From Arenicella sp. (lineage in GTDB: Bacteria; Pseudomonadota; Gammaproteobacteria; Arenicellales; Arenicellaceae): DNA of 6,608 nt. The position numbers and the translations under genes are program-made. Positions 4,190-6,608 of the stretch are shown here, one piece after another; position 1 is the first letter of the stretch, and every line of letters starts with the position of its first letter. The DNA lies in the NCBI GenBank assembly GCA_018677115.1, contig JAHHOC010000071.1, positions 1-6,608 of the forward strand, in the 5' to 3' direction. Under the pieces are notes generated by a model. The model saw only the letters and a program-made list of their open reading frames with translations. It was not told where the DNA came from and searched no databases.

Positions 4190-6608
4190 ATGTCAACAAT
4201 CACTATAAAAGCCTTTGCCCAACAAAGAGGCATAAAACCTGACATGTTGGTAAAACAGTTAGGTGAGGCCGGTATCAGTGGCAAATCTATTGACGATTCG
4301 CTGCATGACGAAGAAAAGCGACAACTGTTGGAGCATCTGCGCGGAGGTGCTAAAACTGCAGCCTCGGCGGCGGCACCGGCTGGGCGCGGCAAAATTACGC
4401 TCAAGAAAAAGACCACATCGGAGATCAAACAAACTTCTAGAACCGGAGTTGCTCGAACCGTACACGTGCAGACTAAAAAGCGGCGGACGTTCGTAAAACG
4501 AGAGGTGTTGGAGCAACAGGAGGCAGAGCGTCAGGAACTTGAGCGTCAGCAGCAGGAAGAAGCGGCGAGATTAGAGCAACAGCAGGCTGAAGCGGAACAA
4601 CAGGCGCAGCGTGAGCGGGAGCAGCAGGAGATTGCCGAGAAGCAACAATCATCGCAAGATGACGCGCACCCTGAAGTGGCGGATACGGATTCGCCCGAGG
4701 CGGAAACGAAAACCGAGCAGGAACAGGTTGAGGGCACTGACTTCGATACGTCCGAACCTGCTGCGAGTGACGCGGTTGCGCGGCGTGAGGTTGCAATGCC
4801 GTCGATTATACGTAAGGCTTCGGATCGAAAGTCCACTTCACCTATAGTGCGACAGGCCGAACCCGCACCTGCGGAACCGGTTGTTGAAACTAAGCCTGGC
4901 AAGGGAAAGAACAAACGCAAACCGTTCACCGGTCGCGAGGAACTGCATGTCGCCAAGGGCCGCAGAAAGCGCAAAGAAAAGCGCCGGCCATCCAACATCA
5001 AGTCGAGCACTGCTGACCAGCATGCGTTTGAGAAACCTGTTGCACCGGTGGTGCGGGAAGTACAGATCCCTGAAACCATTAATGTTGGTGATTTGGCGGC
5101 GCAAATGTCAGTTAAATCGTCAGAGGTTGTTAAAGCCCTTTTCAATATGGGCACCATGGTGACTATTAACCAGGCCCTGGATCAAGATACCGCGATGCTG
5201 GTAGTTGAGGAAATGGGCCACACTGCAGTAGAAGCCAAACAGGATGACCCCGAGGCATTTATCTCACAAAGCCAGGAAACCGAGGTTGATGAAACCGAAT
5301 GGGAGCCGCGATGCCCGGTTGTCACCGTGATGGGGCATGTTGACCATGGCAAGACTTCGCTTCTGGATTACATACGCAAAGCCAAAGTGACTGATAGCGA
5401 GGCAGGCGGAATTACCCAGCACATTGGGGCCTATCAGGTGGAGACAAACAGCGGTCAGATTACATTCCTGGATACTCCCGGACATGAAGCGTTCAGTGCC
5501 ATGCGTGCCCGTGGCGCACAGGCAACAGACTTGATAATACTGGTTGTAGCGGCAGACGACGGAGTCAAACCACAAACCATTGAAGCGATTACCCATGCCA
5601 AAAATGCCGGGGTTACGCTGATTGTTGCGATAAACAAAATGGATAAAGAGTCGGCAGATCCTGAACGTGTTAAGCAGGAGCTGGCGGCGGAGGAAGTCAT
5701 TCCTGAAGATTGGGGCGGCGATGTAATAATGGTGCCTGTTTCGGCCGAAACTGGACAGGGTATTGACGAACTGTTGGAATCGGTGGCGATTCAATCCGAG
5801 TTGCTGGAACTTAAGGCCCGTCCAAGCGGAAATGCCACCGGCACGGTAGTTGAGGCACGCCTGGACAAGGGTCGTGGTCCGGTATGCACAATATTGGTTC
5901 AACACGGTCAATTGAATAACGGCGACATAGTGTTAGTCGGCCAGGAAACCGGTAGGGTTCGGGCGATGGCTGATGCAGCCGGCAATTCGATCAAAGGTGC
6001 GGGACCCTCGACGCCGGTGGAAATTCAAGGCTTGAGTGGTGTGCCTGCAGCGGGTGATGAGGTTTTGGTGGTTGACGACGAACGTAAGGCGCGCGAAGCT
6101 GCTGAATTCCGCCATCACAAAGATCGTGAAGCACGTTTGGCACGGCAACAGGCTGCCAAGCTGGAAAATATGTTTTCACAGATGGGTGAAGGCGAGAGCA
6201 AGAACGTAAACGTGCTGATCAAAGGCGATGTCCAGGGTTCGATCGAAGCCCTGACTGAGTCATTGAGTAAGTTGTCAACTGACGACGTTAAGGTCAGTGT
6301 TGTGCACGGGATGGTCGGAGCGATCAATGAATCTGACATCAATCTGGCAATGGCGTCTTCCGCTGTGGTGATCGGGTTCAACGTGCGTGCAGATGCGCAG
6401 GCTCGTAAACTGGCTGAACAGGAAGATGTTCAAATAAGATATTACAGCATTATTTATGAAGTCATTGACGACGTAAAAGCAGCAATGGAAGGCTTGCTCG
6501 ATCCGGAAATCAAAGAAGAAACTCTCGGTTATGTCGAGGTGCGAGAAGTGTTTAAGGCACCTAAAATTGGCACAATCGCCGGGTGTTACGTTACCGAAGG
6601 CCTGGTAC
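4190..6608 (+). CDS. infB: translation initiation factor IF-2 (3' end outside window)
   Basis: IF2 is the GTPase that brings formyl-Met initiator tRNA to the 30S subunit and promotes 50S joining. The frame is open from the ATG at 4190 to the window edge, giving 806 residues; comparison with E. coli (890) suggests about 80 are missing, cutting the C2 domain that binds fMet-tRNA. Order: small N-terminal domain (1-50, [20 protein letters not shown]), a Glu/Gln/Arg-rich coiled coil (105-153), a basic linker (about 238-275), the second IF2_N domain (about 293-345), then the G domain with GHVDHGKT at 382-389, T409 in [13 protein letters not shown] at 428-432, NKMD at 482-485 and SAE at 518-520. Domain II follows (about 548-640), then the IF-2 domain. 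A stop at 4184-4186 in the same frame fixes the ATG as the first possible start; its ribosome-binding site is weak (GAG at 4179-4181). It lies 56 bases after nusA. Confidence 0.97.
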   Translation, partial: MSTITIKAFAQQRGIKPDMLVKQLGEAGISGKSIDDSLHDEEKRQLLEHLRGGAKTAASAAAPAGRGKITLKKKTTSEIKQTSRTGVARTVHVQTKKRRTFVKREVLEQQEAERQELERQQQEEAARLEQQQAEAEQQAQREREQQEIAEKQQSSQDDAHPEVADTDSPEAETKTEQEQVEGTDFDTSEPAASDAVARREVAMPSIIRKASDRKSTSPIVRQAEPAPAEPVVETKPGKGKNKRKPFTGREELHVAKGRRKRKEKRRPSNIKSSTADQHAFEKPVAPVVREVQIPETINVGDLAAQMSVKSSEVVKALFNMGTMVTINQALDQDTAMLVVEEMGHTAVEAKQDDPEAFISQSQETEVDETEWEPRCPVVTVMGHVDHGKTSLLDYIRKAKVTDSEAGGITQHIGAYQVETNSGQITFLDTPGHEAFSAMRARGAQATDLIILVVAADDGVKPQTIEAITHAKNAGVTLIVAINKMDKESADPERVKQELAAEEVIPEDWGGDVIMVPVSAETGQGIDELLESVAIQSELLELKARPSGNATGTVVEARLDKGRGPVCTILVQHGQLNNGDIVLVGQETGRVRAMADAAGNSIKGAGPSTPVEIQGLSGVPAAGDEVLVVDDERKAREAAEFRHHKDREARLARQQAAKLENMFSQMGEGESKNVNVLIKGDVQGSIEALTESLSKLSTDDVKVSVVHGMVGAINESDINLAMASSAVVIGFNVRADAQARKLAEQEDVQIRYYSIIYEVIDDVKAAMEGLLDPEIKEETLGYVEVREVFKAPKIGTIAGCYVTEGLV
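4502..4648 (+). repeat. Glu/Gln/Arg-rich coiled-coil segment inside infB
   Basis: Residues 105-153 of IF2 are almost wholly E, Q, R, A and L, built of short units such as ERQ, EQQ and QAE. The DNA is correspondingly repetitive in GAG, CAG and CGT codons, for example GAGCGTCAG twice between 4527 and 4551. This matches the variable charged helix between the N-terminal domain and the core in other proteobacterial IF2 proteins. Such repeats tend to change length between strains. Confidence 0.8.
4785..4798 (+). promoter_or_regulatory. possible internal ribosome-binding site and start (short IF2 form)
   Basis: GTGAGG at 4785-4790 is followed after five bases by an in-frame ATG at 4796-4798, codon 203 of infB. 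The spacing is good, and this Shine-Dalgarno match is better than that of the main start at 4190. E. coli makes shorter IF2 forms from internal in-frame starts near codons 158 and 165, so a short form beginning at M203 is plausible. It would lack the N-terminal domain and the coiled coil but keep the basic linker and all later domains. Confidence 0.4.

Noticed and set aside
4546..5157. Long antisense frame of about 200 codons inside infB
   Set aside because: It lies opposite the coding strand of a clear IF2 gene, is a Ser/Cys-rich complement of the repetitive E/Q/R codons, and shows no family signature.
5264..5911. Antisense frame of about 215 codons opposite the IF2 G domain
   Set aside because: The + strand encodes all GTPase motifs in order; the opposite frame is a by-product of conserved codon patterns.

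Overview
The window reads as a chromosomal stretch of a gammaproteobacterium of moderate G+C content. The evidence is the gene order initiator tRNA - rimP - nusA - infB (the metY-nusA-infB operon of E. coli and relatives), a NusA with two C-terminal acidic repeats, and a long IF2 with a charged coiled-coil N-terminal region. The genus cannot be named from the sequence alone. The lack of secG and tRNA-Leu just upstream of the initiator tRNA differs from the order I recall for enteric bacteria and pseudomonads.

Layout. Bases 1-1246 hold the end of a surface-glycan gene group on the + strand: the last 80 codons of a NodU/CmcH-type carbamoyltransferase, then a complete WecA/MraY-type polyprenyl-phosphate sugar-1-phosphate transferase. 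Bases 1370-1590 hold a tRNA-Ser(UGA) on the - strand with its own terminator and a likely promoter. Bases 1616-1764 are a divergent control region ending in a good sigma70 promoter for an initiator tRNA (1765-1841). Between this tRNA and rimP lie 237 bases with two intrinsic terminators, competing small hairpins and a possible second promoter. From 2079 to the right edge rimP, nusA and infB follow each other with short gaps. infB is cut by the window edge about 80 codons before its expected end.

How the genes work together. The right-hand operon joins initiator tRNA, 30S maturation (RimP), transcription elongation, termination and antitermination (NusA) and translation initiation (IF2, which binds formyl-Met initiator tRNA). 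The two terminators between tRNA and rimP imply that most transcripts stop after the tRNA and that protein genes are reached by read-through. The left-hand genes are unrelated and probably serve synthesis of a carbamoylated lipid-linked polysaccharide. The tRNA-Ser gene is the boundary between the two.

I see no new multi-gene system here; this is largely a conserved housekeeping region. The points most worth a second look are the U1-U72 end of the initiator tRNA, the leader architecture before rimP, a possible internal IF2 start, and the tRNA-Ser as a possible boundary of the glycan locus.
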